From the NCBI GenBank assembly GCA_964442285.1, contig CAYTZH010000025.1, positions 4,735-68,734 of the forward strand: DNA of 64,000 bases, given 5' to 3'. Position 1 is the first letter of the stretch; every line of letters starts with the position of its first letter. Below are positions 8,381 to 15,823 of this stretch, in pieces. Position numbers and translations under genes: made by a program. The DNA is from CAYTZH01 sp964442285 (GTDB lineage Bacteria > Myxococcota_A > UBA9160 > JAFDET01). The notes beneath the pieces are model-generated. The model was not told the DNA's origin. It made no database searches and worked only from the letters and a program-made list of their open reading frames with translations.

Positions 8381-9820
8381 ATGTCGCTCTTCGGGACCCT
8401 CGACATCGCCGAGCGCGCCCTGGCGCTCAACCAGGCCGGGGTCCGCAACACCGGTCACAACATCGCCAACGTGGGCAACCCGGCCTACTCCCGCCAGCGG
8501 CAGGTGATCGAGGCCGTCACGCCCGTGGCGACGCCCACCGGGGCCCTCGGCCAGGGCGCCGAGCAGGCGTCCATCCAGCGGGTTACCGATCCGTTCCTCA
8601 CCCGGCAGCTGTCGGACGAGACCATGCGCAACGGCTCCCTGGACGCACAGGCCCGGGTGCTGAGCCAGCTCGAGGAGGCCCTGAACGAGCAGCCCGGCGA
8701 GGGGCTCGGCGCGGAGCTCTCGCGCTTCTACGACGAGCTGCAGGCCCTGGCCACGGCGACGACCCCGGGGGCCCCGGCGGAGCGCGCCTCGCTCGTCGCC
8801 ACCGCCGACGCCCTGGTCAGCCGCTTCCACGCTCTCGACGGCGAGGTCCGCGCCCAGCAGCGTGCCGCCGATCGCACCCTCGTCGGGCTGGTCCCCGAGA
8901 TCAACGGCCTCCTCGACCGCATCAACGAGCTGAACGAGGAGATCTCCCGCGCCGAGAACATCGCCCCGGCCAACGACCTGCGCGACCAGCGGGAGGCGGC
9001 CATCCAGGACCTCTCGCAGCGGATCGACATCGACGTCTTCGAGCAGCAGGACGGGAAGGTCGTGGTGCTGCACACCTCGGGCGTCTCCCTGGTGGAGGGC
9101 GCCACGGCGCGCCGGCTGGTGGCCCAGCAGGACCCCACGAATCCCTTCGACCCCACGTTCTCGCGGATCCTCTACGACGACGGCGCGGTCCAGAGCGACC
9201 TCACGGCCGCGATCGGCAGCGGGGAGCTCGGCGGTCTGCTCCGCGCCCGCGACACCACGATCCCCGGCGTGATCCGCGACCTGGACTCGGTGGCGTTCAC
9301 GCTCATCGAGACGGTGAACGGCGTCCACAACCTGGGGGTGGGCCTGAACGGCACCTCCGGCGACTTCTTCGCGCCGCTCGCGGGCACCGACGACGCCGCC
9401 CGCAACATCGCGCTGGACGCCAACGTCGCCAGCGACGAACGCAACATCGCCGCGGGGCTCACCACTGCCGCCAACGACAACCGCAACGCCCTGGCGCTGG
9501 CGGCCCTGCGGACCACCGCCTCGGCGGTCTTCCTCGCGGGCGACCTGAGCGGTGCGCCCTCCGGCCCCGTGCGGACGGTGAGCGACCACCACGCCAGCAC
9601 GGTGGCGGATCTGGGCCAGCAGAGCCGCTCCATGGCCGCGGCCCTCGACCAGAACCAGCGCATCCTGAAGGAGCTCGAGGACCGGCGGGACGAGGTGTCG
9701 GGCGTCTCGCTCGACGAGGAAGTCACGAACCTCGTGCGTCTCCAGGCCGCGTATCAGGCCAATGCCCGGGTGATCTCGGCGGTCGACGAGATGCTCGAGC
9801 AGGTGCTGACGCTCATCTAG
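8381..9820 (+). CDS. flgK: FlgK, hook-filament junction protein 1
   Basis: This 479-aa protein has the FlgK N-terminus (ALNQAGVRNTGHNIANVGNPAYSRQ split over residues 14-38), the long coiled segment with INGLLDRINELNEEI, and a C-terminal GVSLDEEVTNLVRLQAAYQANARVI typical of HAP1. FlgK is exported and sits between hook and filament. The ATG at 8381 is chosen because the product then starts at the conserved MSLFGTLDIAERAL. The open frame extends upstream only over flgN. Confidence 0.95.
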   Translation: MSLFGTLDIAERALALNQAGVRNTGHNIANVGNPAYSRQRQVIEAVTPVATPTGALGQGAEQASIQRVTDPFLTRQLSDETMRNGSLDAQARVLSQLEEALNEQPGEGLGAELSRFYDELQALATATTPGAPAERASLVATADALVSRFHALDGEVRAQQRAADRTLVGLVPEINGLLDRINELNEEISRAENIAPANDLRDQREAAIQDLSQRIDIDVFEQQDGKVVVLHTSGVSLVEGATARRLVAQQDPTNPFDPTFSRILYDDGAVQSDLTAAIGSGELGGLLRARDTTIPGVIRDLDSVAFTLIETVNGVHNLGVGLNGTSGDFFAPLAGTDDAARNIALDANVASDERNIAAGLTTAANDNRNALALAALRTTASAVFLAGDLSGAPSGPVRTVSDHHASTVADLGQQSRSMAAALDQNQRILKELEDRRDEVSGVSLDEEVTNLVRLQAAYQANARVISAVDEMLEQVLTLI

Positions 9821-9837
9821 GGGGCGGGGAGGGATCC

Positions 9838-10785
9838 ATGGGCGTGCGGATCACGAGCGCGATGCTCCTCCGGACCGGCCTGACCGGGGTGAGCCGGCAG
9901 CGTCAGCGGCTCCAGGTGTACCAGGAGCAGGCGGCCAGCGGCCTGCGGATCAACCGGCCCTCCGACGACCCGAGCGGCGTGCGGGCGGCGGCCCTGCTCA
10001 AGGAGGCCCTTGCCCGCAACGCCAGCTTCGAGCGCTCGATCGCCACGAGCGAGCCCGGGGTGCGGGCCACGGAGACGGCCCTGGCCGATGCCAACGACGT
10101 GCTTGTCCGCGCCAAGGAGCTGGCGATCCAGGGCTCCAACGGGACCCTCGACGGCGCCGCCCGGGCGAGCCTCGCGCGGGAGGTGGAGTCGCTGCACGAG
10201 CGGCTGGTCTCCATCGGCAACGCCCGCTCCGGCGGGGGCTTCCTCTTCAGTGGCTACACGGGGGACGTCCAGCCCTTCACGCCGGCCGGTCCCTTCGTCC
10301 AGGGAAGCCCGTCTCCGGGGGTCAGCTTCACGGGCGATCCCAACGAGCCCCAGGTGGCGATCGACGAGGGCTTCACGGTGCGCGTCGGGCTCGACGGGCG
10401 CCGGGTGTTCAAGGGCGACGGGGACGGCGACGGCAACCCCGACGCCGGGCGCCAGGACCTCTTCGACATCCTCGGCGACCTGCGCGACGCCCTCGATGCC
10501 GACGACCCGGCCCTGGTGGCCGCGGTGCTGCCGCGGCTCGACGAAGGTCAGGACCAGCTGAGCGTGGAGCGGACGCGGATCGGCGCCACGGACGCCCAGC
10601 TCGCCGCGTTCCGGGATCGGATCGGCGAGCGCGAGGTGCAGCTCACCGCGCGGCTCTCCGACGTGCAGGACGCCGACGCCGCCGAGGTCTTCTCCGAGAT
10701 CGTCAACCAGGAGGTCGCGCTGCGGGCCTCCCTGGACGCCGCCTCCCGCATGATCCAGCCGAGCCTGCTGGACTTCCTGGCCTGA
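9838..10785 (+). CDS. flgL: FlgL, hook-filament junction protein 3
   Basis: This 315-aa flagellin-like protein has the helical D0/D1 N-terminus (VRITSAMLLRTGLTGVSRQR, YQEQAASGLRINRPSDDP), an ANDVLVRAKELAIQGSNGTL segment like flagellin, and a C-terminal EIVNQEVALRASLDAASRMIQPSLLDFL. FlgL forms the second hook-filament junction layer. A GGGGAGGGAT ribosome site precedes the ATG. csrA starts 2 bp after the stop. Confidence 0.93.
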   Translation: MGVRITSAMLLRTGLTGVSRQRQRLQVYQEQAASGLRINRPSDDPSGVRAAALLKEALARNASFERSIATSEPGVRATETALADANDVLVRAKELAIQGSNGTLDGAARASLAREVESLHERLVSIGNARSGGGFLFSGYTGDVQPFTPAGPFVQGSPSPGVSFTGDPNEPQVAIDEGFTVRVGLDGRRVFKGDGDGDGNPDAGRQDLFDILGDLRDALDADDPALVAAVLPRLDEGQDQLSVERTRIGATDAQLAAFRDRIGEREVQLTARLSDVQDADAAEVFSEIVNQEVALRASLDAASRMIQPSLLDFLA

Positions 10786-10787
10786 CC

Positions 10788-11000
10788 GTGCTGGTCCTGT
10801 CGAGGAAGGAGGGCGACAGCCTGCTGATCGGGCCCGACGTGCGGATCACGGTCGTGTCGCTCGGGCCGGGCCAGGTCCGGCTGGCCATCGAGGCGCCCGA
10901 CGAAGTCGCGATCTACCGGGAGGAGCTCTACGAGCGGATCGCCCGGGCGAACCGCGAGGCCGCGGAAGTTCCCGCAGGACCCGTGGGAGAGGCGACATGA
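10788..11000 (+). CDS. csrA: CsrA, RNA-binding translational regulator
   Basis: This 70-aa protein begins MLVLSRKEGDSLLIGPDVRI and continues VRLAIEAPDEVAIYREELYERI, the complete CsrA fold with its conserved RNA-binding N-terminal strand and C-terminal Arg-containing strand. CsrA dimers bind GGA in hairpin loops and at Shine-Dalgarno sequences and repress translation. The partner fliW lies 31 bp downstream. The flagellin leader at 14867-14910 contains a fitting target, so flagellin homeostasis by FliW-CsrA is the expected role. The start is GTG. Confidence 0.95.
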   Translation: MLVLSRKEGDSLLIGPDVRITVVSLGPGQVRLAIEAPDEVAIYREELYERIARANREAAEVPAGPVGEAT

Positions 11001-11031
11001 GGCCTCTCGCGGAGTCGGTGACGGAGGTGAC

Positions 11032-11559
11032 ATGACGGGCGAGGTGGTGATCGAGACCCGGCGGTTCGGACGCGTGGCCGTCCCCGGCGACCGGGTGTTC
11101 CATTTTCCGGGCCTTCCGGGGTTCCGCAGCGCCGAGCGCTTCGCGGTGTTCGCTCACGACCGGGGCGGGCTGTTCGCGTGGCTGATCTCGCTGGACGTGC
11201 CGGACCTGGCCTTCGCCGTGGCCGAGCCCTGGCCCCTGCGCCCGGACTACGACCCGCCGCTGGAGCGCCACCACCTGAAGGCGGTCGGCGTGGAGACCCC
11301 CTCGGACCTGGAGATCCTCGTGATCGCCAATCCGGGCCGCGGCGGGGTCACCCTGAACCTGGCCGCCCCGCTGCTGCTCAACCCCCGGACCCGCCGCGGC
11401 GTCCAGGTGATCCTCGACCGCGGCGAGTACGACACCCGGGAGCCGGTGGCGGAGCCCATGCCGGCCGAGGAGACGAGCGCGCGGGAGGGCCAGGCCGCCC
11501 GGAGCGAGCCGGCGGCGCAAACCACGGGCGAGAAGCCCGGGACGGCGCCCCGGCCCTAG
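11032..11559 (+). CDS. fliW: FliW, CsrA antagonist and flagellin sensor
   Basis: This 175-aa protein has the FliW core: RVFHFPGLPGFRSAERFAV, FAWLISLDVPDLAFAV, DLEILVIANPGRGGVTLNLAAPLLLNP split over two strands, and QVILDRGEYDTREPV. FliW binds either cytoplasmic flagellin or CsrA. When flagellin is exported, FliW releases it and sequesters CsrA, freeing flagellin mRNA. It carries a C-terminal tail of about 30 residues rich in Ala, Glu and Pro beyond the usual 130-150 aa. The stop codon overlaps the convergent motB stop. Confidence 0.93.
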   Translation: MTGEVVIETRRFGRVAVPGDRVFHFPGLPGFRSAERFAVFAHDRGGLFAWLISLDVPDLAFAVAEPWPLRPDYDPPLERHHLKAVGVETPSDLEILVIANPGRGGVTLNLAAPLLLNPRTRRGVQVILDRGEYDTREPVAEPMPAEETSAREGQAARSEPAAQTTGEKPGTAPRP

Positions 11560-12362
11560 CCGCCCTCGCTGGGCGTGCCCGCGTCGGACGGTGGTGCCGG
11601 CGGAGGAAGGCGTTCCAGGAGCCGCTGCAGCTGGCGCGGGCGCGGGGCGTCGCCGGCCCCGGGCGCTGCGGACGTCAGCACCCGCAGATCCACCCGGAGC
11701 GCTGCATCCCCGCCCGGGCCCAGGCCCACGGCCGCGAGTCGGGAGGCCTCGAGCTTCGACTCGCGCTGCAGCCGCTCCACCACCCGGGCAGCGCGCAGGG
11801 CGGTGTCGGTCCAGGCGCTCCCCCCGTCGCCGCCGCGGACCTCGACCCGCACCGGCAGATCGCTGGTGGCCAGCACCGCGCCGATCTCCCGGAGCAGGCG
11901 CCGGGCCTCGCCCTCCGGGTCGCCTTCCTCGTCGCTGCCCGCGGCCGCGGCGGGCAGCGAGACCACCAGGCTCCCCTCATCCTGGACCAGATCCGGCGGG
12001 CGCTCCGGCTCGCGTGCACCCCGGGCGAGCTCCGCGAGTCGGGCTTCGAGTCGCTCCCGGAGCCGCTCGAGATCCTCCCGGTCGGCGTCGCCGACCGCGG
12101 GCGCGAGCCGGCCGCGCCGGGGCGATCCGGGCGCGCCGCCGCGTCCCAGCACCACCGGAAGGGCGCCGCCGGGGCCGCTGTGGAAGGCGGCGTTCAGCTC
12201 GCCCGAGACCGCCGCGAAGCGGGCGGCGTCGACGCTCGACACGGCGTAGAGGACCACGAAGAAGGCGAGGAGCAGGGTGATGAAGTCCGCATAGGAGAGC
12301 AGCCAGCGGTCCCGGCCCGGCTCGGCGTCGGCGTCGCGCGCGGCCTCCCGCCGTCTCCTCAT
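11556..12362 (-). CDS. motB: MotB, stator protein with a divergent OmpA-like domain
   Basis: This 268-aa protein has one N-terminal transmembrane helix (residues 21-40, LLSYADFITLLLAFFVVLYA) with the proton-carrying Asp26, then a periplasmic linker and an OmpA-like C-terminus (about residues 165-235). In that domain the usual peptidoglycan-binding motifs are weak: GGDGGSAWTDTALRAARVV stands where a G-H-T-D-x and LSxxRA pattern is expected. MotB with MotA forms the ion-driven stator. The ATG overlaps the motA stop. A Pro-rich tail closes the protein. Confidence 0.9.
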   Translation of the reverse strand: MRRRREAARDADAEPGRDRWLLSYADFITLLLAFFVVLYAVSSVDAARFAAVSGELNAAFHSGPGGALPVVLGRGGAPGSPRRGRLAPAVGDADREDLERLRERLEARLAELARGAREPERPPDLVQDEGSLVVSLPAAAAGSDEEGDPEGEARRLLREIGAVLATSDLPVRVEVRGGDGGSAWTDTALRAARVVERLQRESKLEASRLAAVGLGPGGDAALRVDLRVLTSAAPGAGDAPRPRQLQRLLERLPPPAPPSDAGTPSEGG

Positions 12363-13126
12363 CGCCGGCTCGGGGCCGGGTCGTCCGCCTCGAGGAACGC
12401 CGCGAGTCGGGACTCCAGGATCCGCACCGTGTGACCGGCCTGCAGGATCAGGGCGCCGTCCAGGATCATCTCGTCGAGACGCCGCCGCCGCGCGGCCCGG
12501 CGCCGCAGCTGGTTCGCCACGGGCAGGAGCAGGAGGTTGGCGAGCCCGACGCCGTAGAGCGTCGCCACGAAGGCCACTGCGATGCCCGCGCTGACCTTCT
12601 GCGGGTCCTCGATCGATCCGAGGGTGTGGATCAGTCCCAGCACGGCGCCGAGGATGCCCAGGGTGGGCGCGAGGCCGCCGGCGGTCTCGAAGACGCGGGC
12701 GGCCGCCACCTCGCGCTCCTCGCGGAGGGTGATCTCGGTCTCGAGCACCTCCCGGAGCTGGGCCGCATCCATGCCGTCGACCACGTGGTGGAGCGCCACC
12801 CGCAGGAAGGGATCCGGCGCGCGATCGGCCTCCTGGTCCAGGACCACCAGGCCGTCCTTCCGGGCCGCGGTCGCCAGCTCGCCGAGGCGCTGGTACACGG
12901 CGTCCATGGGGAGCCGCACGGGTCGGAACACGTCCCCGAAGCGGCGCGCGGCCAGGCGCAGCTCCTCCCGGGGAACCCCGAGCAGCGTCGCTCCGAGGGT
13001 TCCGCCCACGACGATCCAGGCCGCGGTGCCCTGGGTGATGGCGCCGAGATGGCCGCCCTCGAAGACGTGGCCGAGGGCCACGGCGGCCAGGCCCAGGATC
13101 AGGCCGATCCAGCTCGTGGCGTTCAC
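12359..13126 (-). CDS. motA: MotA, flagellar stator ion channel subunit
   Basis: This 255-aa inner-membrane protein has four predicted transmembrane helices. It starts VNATSWIGLILGLAAVALGH, with TAAWIVVGGTLGATLLG as TM2, GGLAPTLGILGAVLGLI as TM3 (conserved Pro) and VAFVATLYGVGLANLLLLPV as TM4 (second conserved Pro). The cytoplasmic loop carries the charged helix that meets FliG. GTG 13126 is preferred because it gives the standard MotA N-terminus; the open frame continues upstream only through a tandem repeat. Its ribosome site lies within that repeat. Confidence 0.93.
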   Translation of the reverse strand: MNATSWIGLILGLAAVALGHVFEGGHLGAITQGTAAWIVVGGTLGATLLGVPREELRLAARRFGDVFRPVRLPMDAVYQRLGELATAARKDGLVVLDQEADRAPDPFLRVALHHVVDGMDAAQLREVLETEITLREEREVAAARVFETAGGLAPTLGILGAVLGLIHTLGSIEDPQKVSAGIAVAFVATLYGVGLANLLLLPVANQLRRRAARRRRLDEMILDGALILQAGHTVRILESRLAAFLEADDPAPSRR

Positions 13127-13127
13127 G

Positions 13128-13210
13128 GCGTCACTCCGTCGCGGCGCGGGGGCGTCACTCCGTCGCGGCGCGGGGGCGTCACTCCGTCGCGGCGCGGGGG
13201 CGTCACTCCG
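13128..13210 (-). repeat. 24-bp tandem repeat (3 full copies plus 11 bp) between flbD and motA
   Basis: Three identical 24-bp units (13128-13151, 13152-13175, 13176-13199) and the first 11 bp of a fourth fill the flbD-motA gap. On the coding strand each junction reads GGAGTGACGC, so the flbD stop codon, a GGAG Shine-Dalgarno and the spacer are repeated four times. The copy nearest motA provides its ribosome site. The unit is a multiple of three, so copy-number change would not shift any frame. Confidence 0.9.
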
Positions 13211-13430
13211 GCTCCGTCTCGTGCAGGAGCGCACCCACCACACCCTCGACGCCCGCCACGCGGCGACGCCAGTGCACCACCCGCTCGGTGATCTCGGGGA
13301 CGCTCTCGGTCACCCGCAGCTTGTCGCCGTTGACCAGCGTGAGGATCGTGTCGTGCATGGATTCGATGGCGAGCACGTGGTCGTCGTTGAGGAGCAGCGG
13401 CGTTCCGTCGAGTCGGGTCACCCAGATCAT
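13203..13430 (-). CDS. flbD: FlbD family flagellar protein
   Basis: This 75-aa protein, MIWVTRLDGTPLLLNDDHVL then AIESMHDTILTLVNGDKLRV and ES, is a complete FlbD-family protein (also called SwrD in Bacillus). The family is linked to stator or swarming power and usually lies next to motA, as here. ATG 13430 gives the conserved MI-x-x-TRL start; a GTG one codon upstream is possible. The last codons merge into the tandem repeat that precedes motA. Confidence 0.88.
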   Translation of the reverse strand: MIWVTRLDGTPLLLNDDHVLAIESMHDTILTLVNGDKLRVTESVPEITERVVHWRRRVAGVEGVVGALLHETEPE

Positions 13431-13436
13431 CACGGC

Positions 13437-14561
13437 CTAGATGGAGTCGAAGCCCCAGACGAAGAGCGGCCAGGGCAGCCGCGACGCCACGTCGGGGCGA
13501 TCGGCCAGGAGGCGGCGGGCGGCCTCCGGCGGACGCGGCCCCAGGAGCAGGCCCGCCAGGCCCGCGCGATCCAGCCGCACCTCGCGGCCGCCCACCCGAA
13601 GGCGACCGCCGCTGCCCTCGCGCTCGAGGCTCGTGTCGCTGCCGCCCGCCGCGCCGGCCACGGCGGTGCGCCACAGCCGGCCCGGGTCGAGCACCCGCAC
13701 CAGCGCGAAGGGGCCCTCGCGCCGCGCCGCGCCGGCCTCGGCCACGGCCGCCTCGGGCTCCTCCCCGTCCGGACCGCAGAGCCAGCCCACCACCTCGCGC
13801 TCGCGGGCGAAGGTTTCGAGGCAGGCCAGCACGCCGTCGGGGGCTCCGGCCCACTCGTGCACCACGTCGGGGAAGTCGTCGCCGCGCCCGAGGGCCGCGT
13901 AGGCCACGGGGAGTCCGTCGCGCCGGGCCACCCGCAGCTCACAGGCGGACGCCGTCGAGAGCCGGGCCAGCTCGCCCGGGGCCCGGGCCACGTGCGCCCG
14001 GCGCGCCGCGTACAGGCCCTCGAGGTGGACGTGGTCGCCCTCGCGGACCGCGCCGACCGGCGGTCTCGGCCCGCCCGCGGCCCGGCGGCAGGTCTCCACG
14101 TCCACGGCATAGAGGCGCTCGCGGCCGGCCGGCTCGAAGCCCAGGCCGCGGTAGAACGCCTCTCGCTCGCTCCACAGCACCGCCAGCGGAACCCCGCACG
14201 CGGCGAGCCGCGCGAGGGCGTCCTCGATGCAGGCGCGCGCGAGGCCCCGTCGCCGGAACTCCGGCGCGGTGTAGACCAGCCCGAGCATTCCGAGCCGGAG
14301 CGGCCGCCCGTCGACGCGCACCTCGACCTCGCGGAGGAGCACGTGCGCCGCCGGTCGCTGGCCGACCCAGGCCACGCGGTGGGCCTCGGGATCGAAGTGC
14401 TGCAGCAGGGTGGGGTACTCGCTGCGGAGGCGGCCCGGGCGGCCGGGCCGCAGGCCGTCCTCGAGCCACTCCCGGAGCGGCGCCCACTCGTCGGCGCGCG
14501 GCGGACGCAGCGCGACGCCGGTCCGGGGCGGACCCGGGAGCTGCCCGGTTGCGGTCTCCAT
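13437..14561 (-). CDS. GNAT N-acetyltransferase, Eis-like
   Basis: This 374-aa protein has an N-terminal GNAT domain: LGMLGLVYTAPEFRRRGLAR carries the acetyl-CoA-binding R/Q-x-x-G-x-G/A pattern, and LWSEREAFYRGLGFEPAG follows. A second GNAT-like half and a C-terminal sterol-carrier-like domain (GGREVRLDRAGLAGLLLGP, FVWGFDSI) follow. This tandem layout is that of Eis-type acetyltransferases, which acetylate amines. It is the first gene of the minus-strand flbD-motA-motB unit. The substrate is unknown. ATG 14561 is used; an in-frame TTG at 14579 lies inside a predicted sigma-54 promoter. Confidence 0.8.
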   Translation of the reverse strand: METATGQLPGPPRTGVALRPPRADEWAPLREWLEDGLRPGRPGRLRSEYPTLLQHFDPEAHRVAWVGQRPAAHVLLREVEVRVDGRPLRLGMLGLVYTAPEFRRRGLARACIEDALARLAACGVPLAVLWSEREAFYRGLGFEPAGRERLYAVDVETCRRAAGGPRPPVGAVREGDHVHLEGLYAARRAHVARAPGELARLSTASACELRVARRDGLPVAYAALGRGDDFPDVVHEWAGAPDGVLACLETFAREREVVGWLCGPDGEEPEAAVAEAGAARREGPFALVRVLDPGRLWRTAVAGAAGGSDTSLEREGSGGRLRVGGREVRLDRAGLAGLLLGPRPPEAARRLLADRPDVASRLPWPLFVWGFDSI

Positions 14562-14574
14562 CGCCCGGGGCAGA

Positions 14575-14590
14575 AGCAAGTTCGATGCCC
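14575..14590 (-). promoter_or_regulatory. Candidate sigma-54 promoter for the GNAT-flbD-motAB unit
   Basis: On the minus strand GGGCATCGAACTTGCT matches the sigma-54 pattern (GG and GC elements correctly spaced) and resembles the flagellin promoter TGGCATCGCCCTTGCA on the other strand. The predicted start (near 14564) is only 3 nt before ATG 14561, which would make the message essentially leaderless, so the call is tentative. Confidence 0.5.
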
Positions 14591-14618
14591 GGCGTCCTCG
14601 ACGCTCGTGGCGGCCGGT

Positions 14619-14652
14619 GTTTCAGGTCGAAAGCCACGTTTCGCCCTGAACG
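14619..14652. promoter_or_regulatory. Double enhancer site between divergent flagellin and GNAT/mot units
   Basis: Two copies of the local enhancer motif lie here: 14619-14633 (minus orientation, CTTTCGACCTGAAAC, 14 of 15) and 14638-14652 (plus, GTTTCGCCCTGAACG, 12 of 15). Together they form a near-perfect 30-bp palindrome with a 6-bp centre. They sit about 170-190 bp upstream of the flagellin start and about 60-80 bp upstream of the divergent one, so one bound activator could serve both. Confidence 0.7.
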
Positions 14653-14787
14653 GCACCGCCGCGTCGACGATCCCACACCCTGCAGCGAATCCCCGATGTC
14701 GCGGGTGCGCAACCCGCGCGCATCCGTCTTCCGAAGCCGCGACACCGCCCGTGCCCGCGCCGCCTGCGCCGTCCTCCCGCACGGCGG

Positions 14788-14803
14788 TGGCATCGCCCTT
14801 GCA
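14788..14803 (+). promoter_or_regulatory. Sigma-54 promoter of the flagellin gene
   Basis: TGGCATCGCCCTTGCA fits the sigma-54 consensus with GG and GC elements in register. The predicted start near 14814 leaves a leader of about 100 nt, the longest among the flagellar units here, which contains the CsrA target described separately. The rest of the 14562-14913 gap holds a small GCGGGT/ACCCGC hairpin (14701-14717) and nothing else recognisable. Confidence 0.82.
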
Positions 14804-14866
14804 CTTCCCCCCAGCGCTCGGTGCGGTTCGCCGTGCCGCCCGGTGGCCGGGTGTGCTGCCGGGGCC

Positions 14867-14910
14867 GGCTCGCCATGGATGGGCGAGCCCGTCGAACTAC
14901 TCAAGGAGGA
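14867..14910 (+). promoter_or_regulatory. Predicted CsrA-binding leader of flagellin mRNA
   Basis: A perfect 8-bp stem (GGCTCGCC/GGCGAGCC, 14867-14889) displays the loop AUGGAUG, which matches the CsrA consensus core A-N-GGA-U in a hairpin loop. The Shine-Dalgarno AAGGAGGA (14903-14910) gives two more GGA triplets about 28 nt downstream, a spacing a CsrA dimer can bridge. This is the arrangement known for Bacillus hag mRNA. csrA and fliW lie in the neighbouring operon. Confidence 0.75.
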
Positions 14911-14913
14911 GTC

Positions 14914-15738
14914 ATGGGACTTCGCGTCAATACCAATGTCTCGTCGATCAATGCCCAGCGGAACCTGCTGGACACGACGGGCCGCCTCGGTCGTTCGCTG
15001 GAACGGCTGTCTTCGGGTCTCCGGATCACTCGGGCCGCCGACGACGCCGCCGGTCTGGCGATCTCCGAGCGCTTCCGGGCCGACATCCGGTCCCTCGCAC
15101 AGGCGCAGCGGAACGCCAACGACGGCATCTCCCTGCTGCAGGTGGCCGAGGGTGCGCTGAACGAGACGAGCTCGAACCTGATCCGGATGCGGGAGCTGGC
15201 CGTGCAGTCGGCCAACGGCACCCTGGGGAGCAGCGAGCGGACCGCGCTGGACTCCGAGTTCCAGGCCCTGATCAACGAGATCAGCCGCATCGCGAACATC
15301 ACCGAGTTCAACGGAACCCAGGTGCTGAACGACTCGTCGGCCTCGGTCGTGTTCCAGGTTGGCGCCGACAACACGACCAACGACCGGATCACGGTGACCG
15401 GCGTGAACGCCACCGCTTCGGGCCTCGGCGTGCAGGCCGCGGGCATCAGCAGCGTGTCGGCCGCGCAGAACGCCCTGGCGGTGCTCGACAGCGCCATCAA
15501 CACGGTGGCGAGCCTGCGCGCCCAGTTCGGTACCGCGCAGAACCGGCTGGAGTCCACGATCCGGTCCATCGCGATCGCGATCGAGAACACCTCGGCCGCG
15601 GAATCGCGGATCCGGGACGTGGACGTGGCCTCCGAGACGGCCGAGCTCACGAGGAACCAGGTCCTGCAGCAGGCGGGTGTCTCGGTGCTCGCCCAGGCCA
15701 ACCTGTCGAGCCAGATCGCGCTGAACCTGCTCAACTAG
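14914..15738 (+). CDS. fliC: Flagellin, filament subunit (short form)
   Basis: This 274-aa protein has the conserved N-terminal D0/D1 region (LRVNTNVSSINAQRNLLDTT, LERLSSGLRITRAADDAAGL) and the C-terminal D1/D0 region (ASETAELTRNQVLQQAGVSV, ANLSSQIALNLLN). The variable middle is very short, so the filament surface domain is almost absent. The several Ser/Thr residues in the remaining loop (VLNDSSASVVFQVG and following) are candidate glycosylation sites given the Maf gene nearby. ATG 14914 follows AAGGAGGA. A strong hairpin follows the stop. Confidence 0.96.
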   Translation: MGLRVNTNVSSINAQRNLLDTTGRLGRSLERLSSGLRITRAADDAAGLAISERFRADIRSLAQAQRNANDGISLLQVAEGALNETSSNLIRMRELAVQSANGTLGSSERTALDSEFQALINEISRIANITEFNGTQVLNDSSASVVFQVGADNTTNDRITVTGVNATASGLGVQAAGISSVSAAQNALAVLDSAINTVASLRAQFGTAQNRLESTIRSIAIAIENTSAAESRIRDVDVASETAELTRNQVLQQAGVSVLAQANLSSQIALNLLN

Positions 15739-15759
15739 GAGCCGCCCAGGACCGAAGGT

Positions 15760-15791
15760 CTCCGGGGCGGGTCGCGAGACCCGCCCCGGAG
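15760..15791 (+). terminator. Strong stem-loop after flagellin
   Basis: A perfect 14-bp GC-rich stem (CTCCGGGGCGGGTC with its complement) closes on a GCGA tetraloop 22 bp after the flagellin stop. No U-tract follows, as is usual at this base composition. It probably ends or stabilises the abundant flagellin message, with partial read-through to fliD. Confidence 0.75.
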
Positions 15792-15823
15792 CCCGCGGAG
15801 GGCTCGAGGGGGGTGAGCCCGGA

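Noticed and set aside
13128..13210. CRISPR-like repeat
   Set aside because: The units are directly adjacent with no spacers, so it is a simple tandem repeat.
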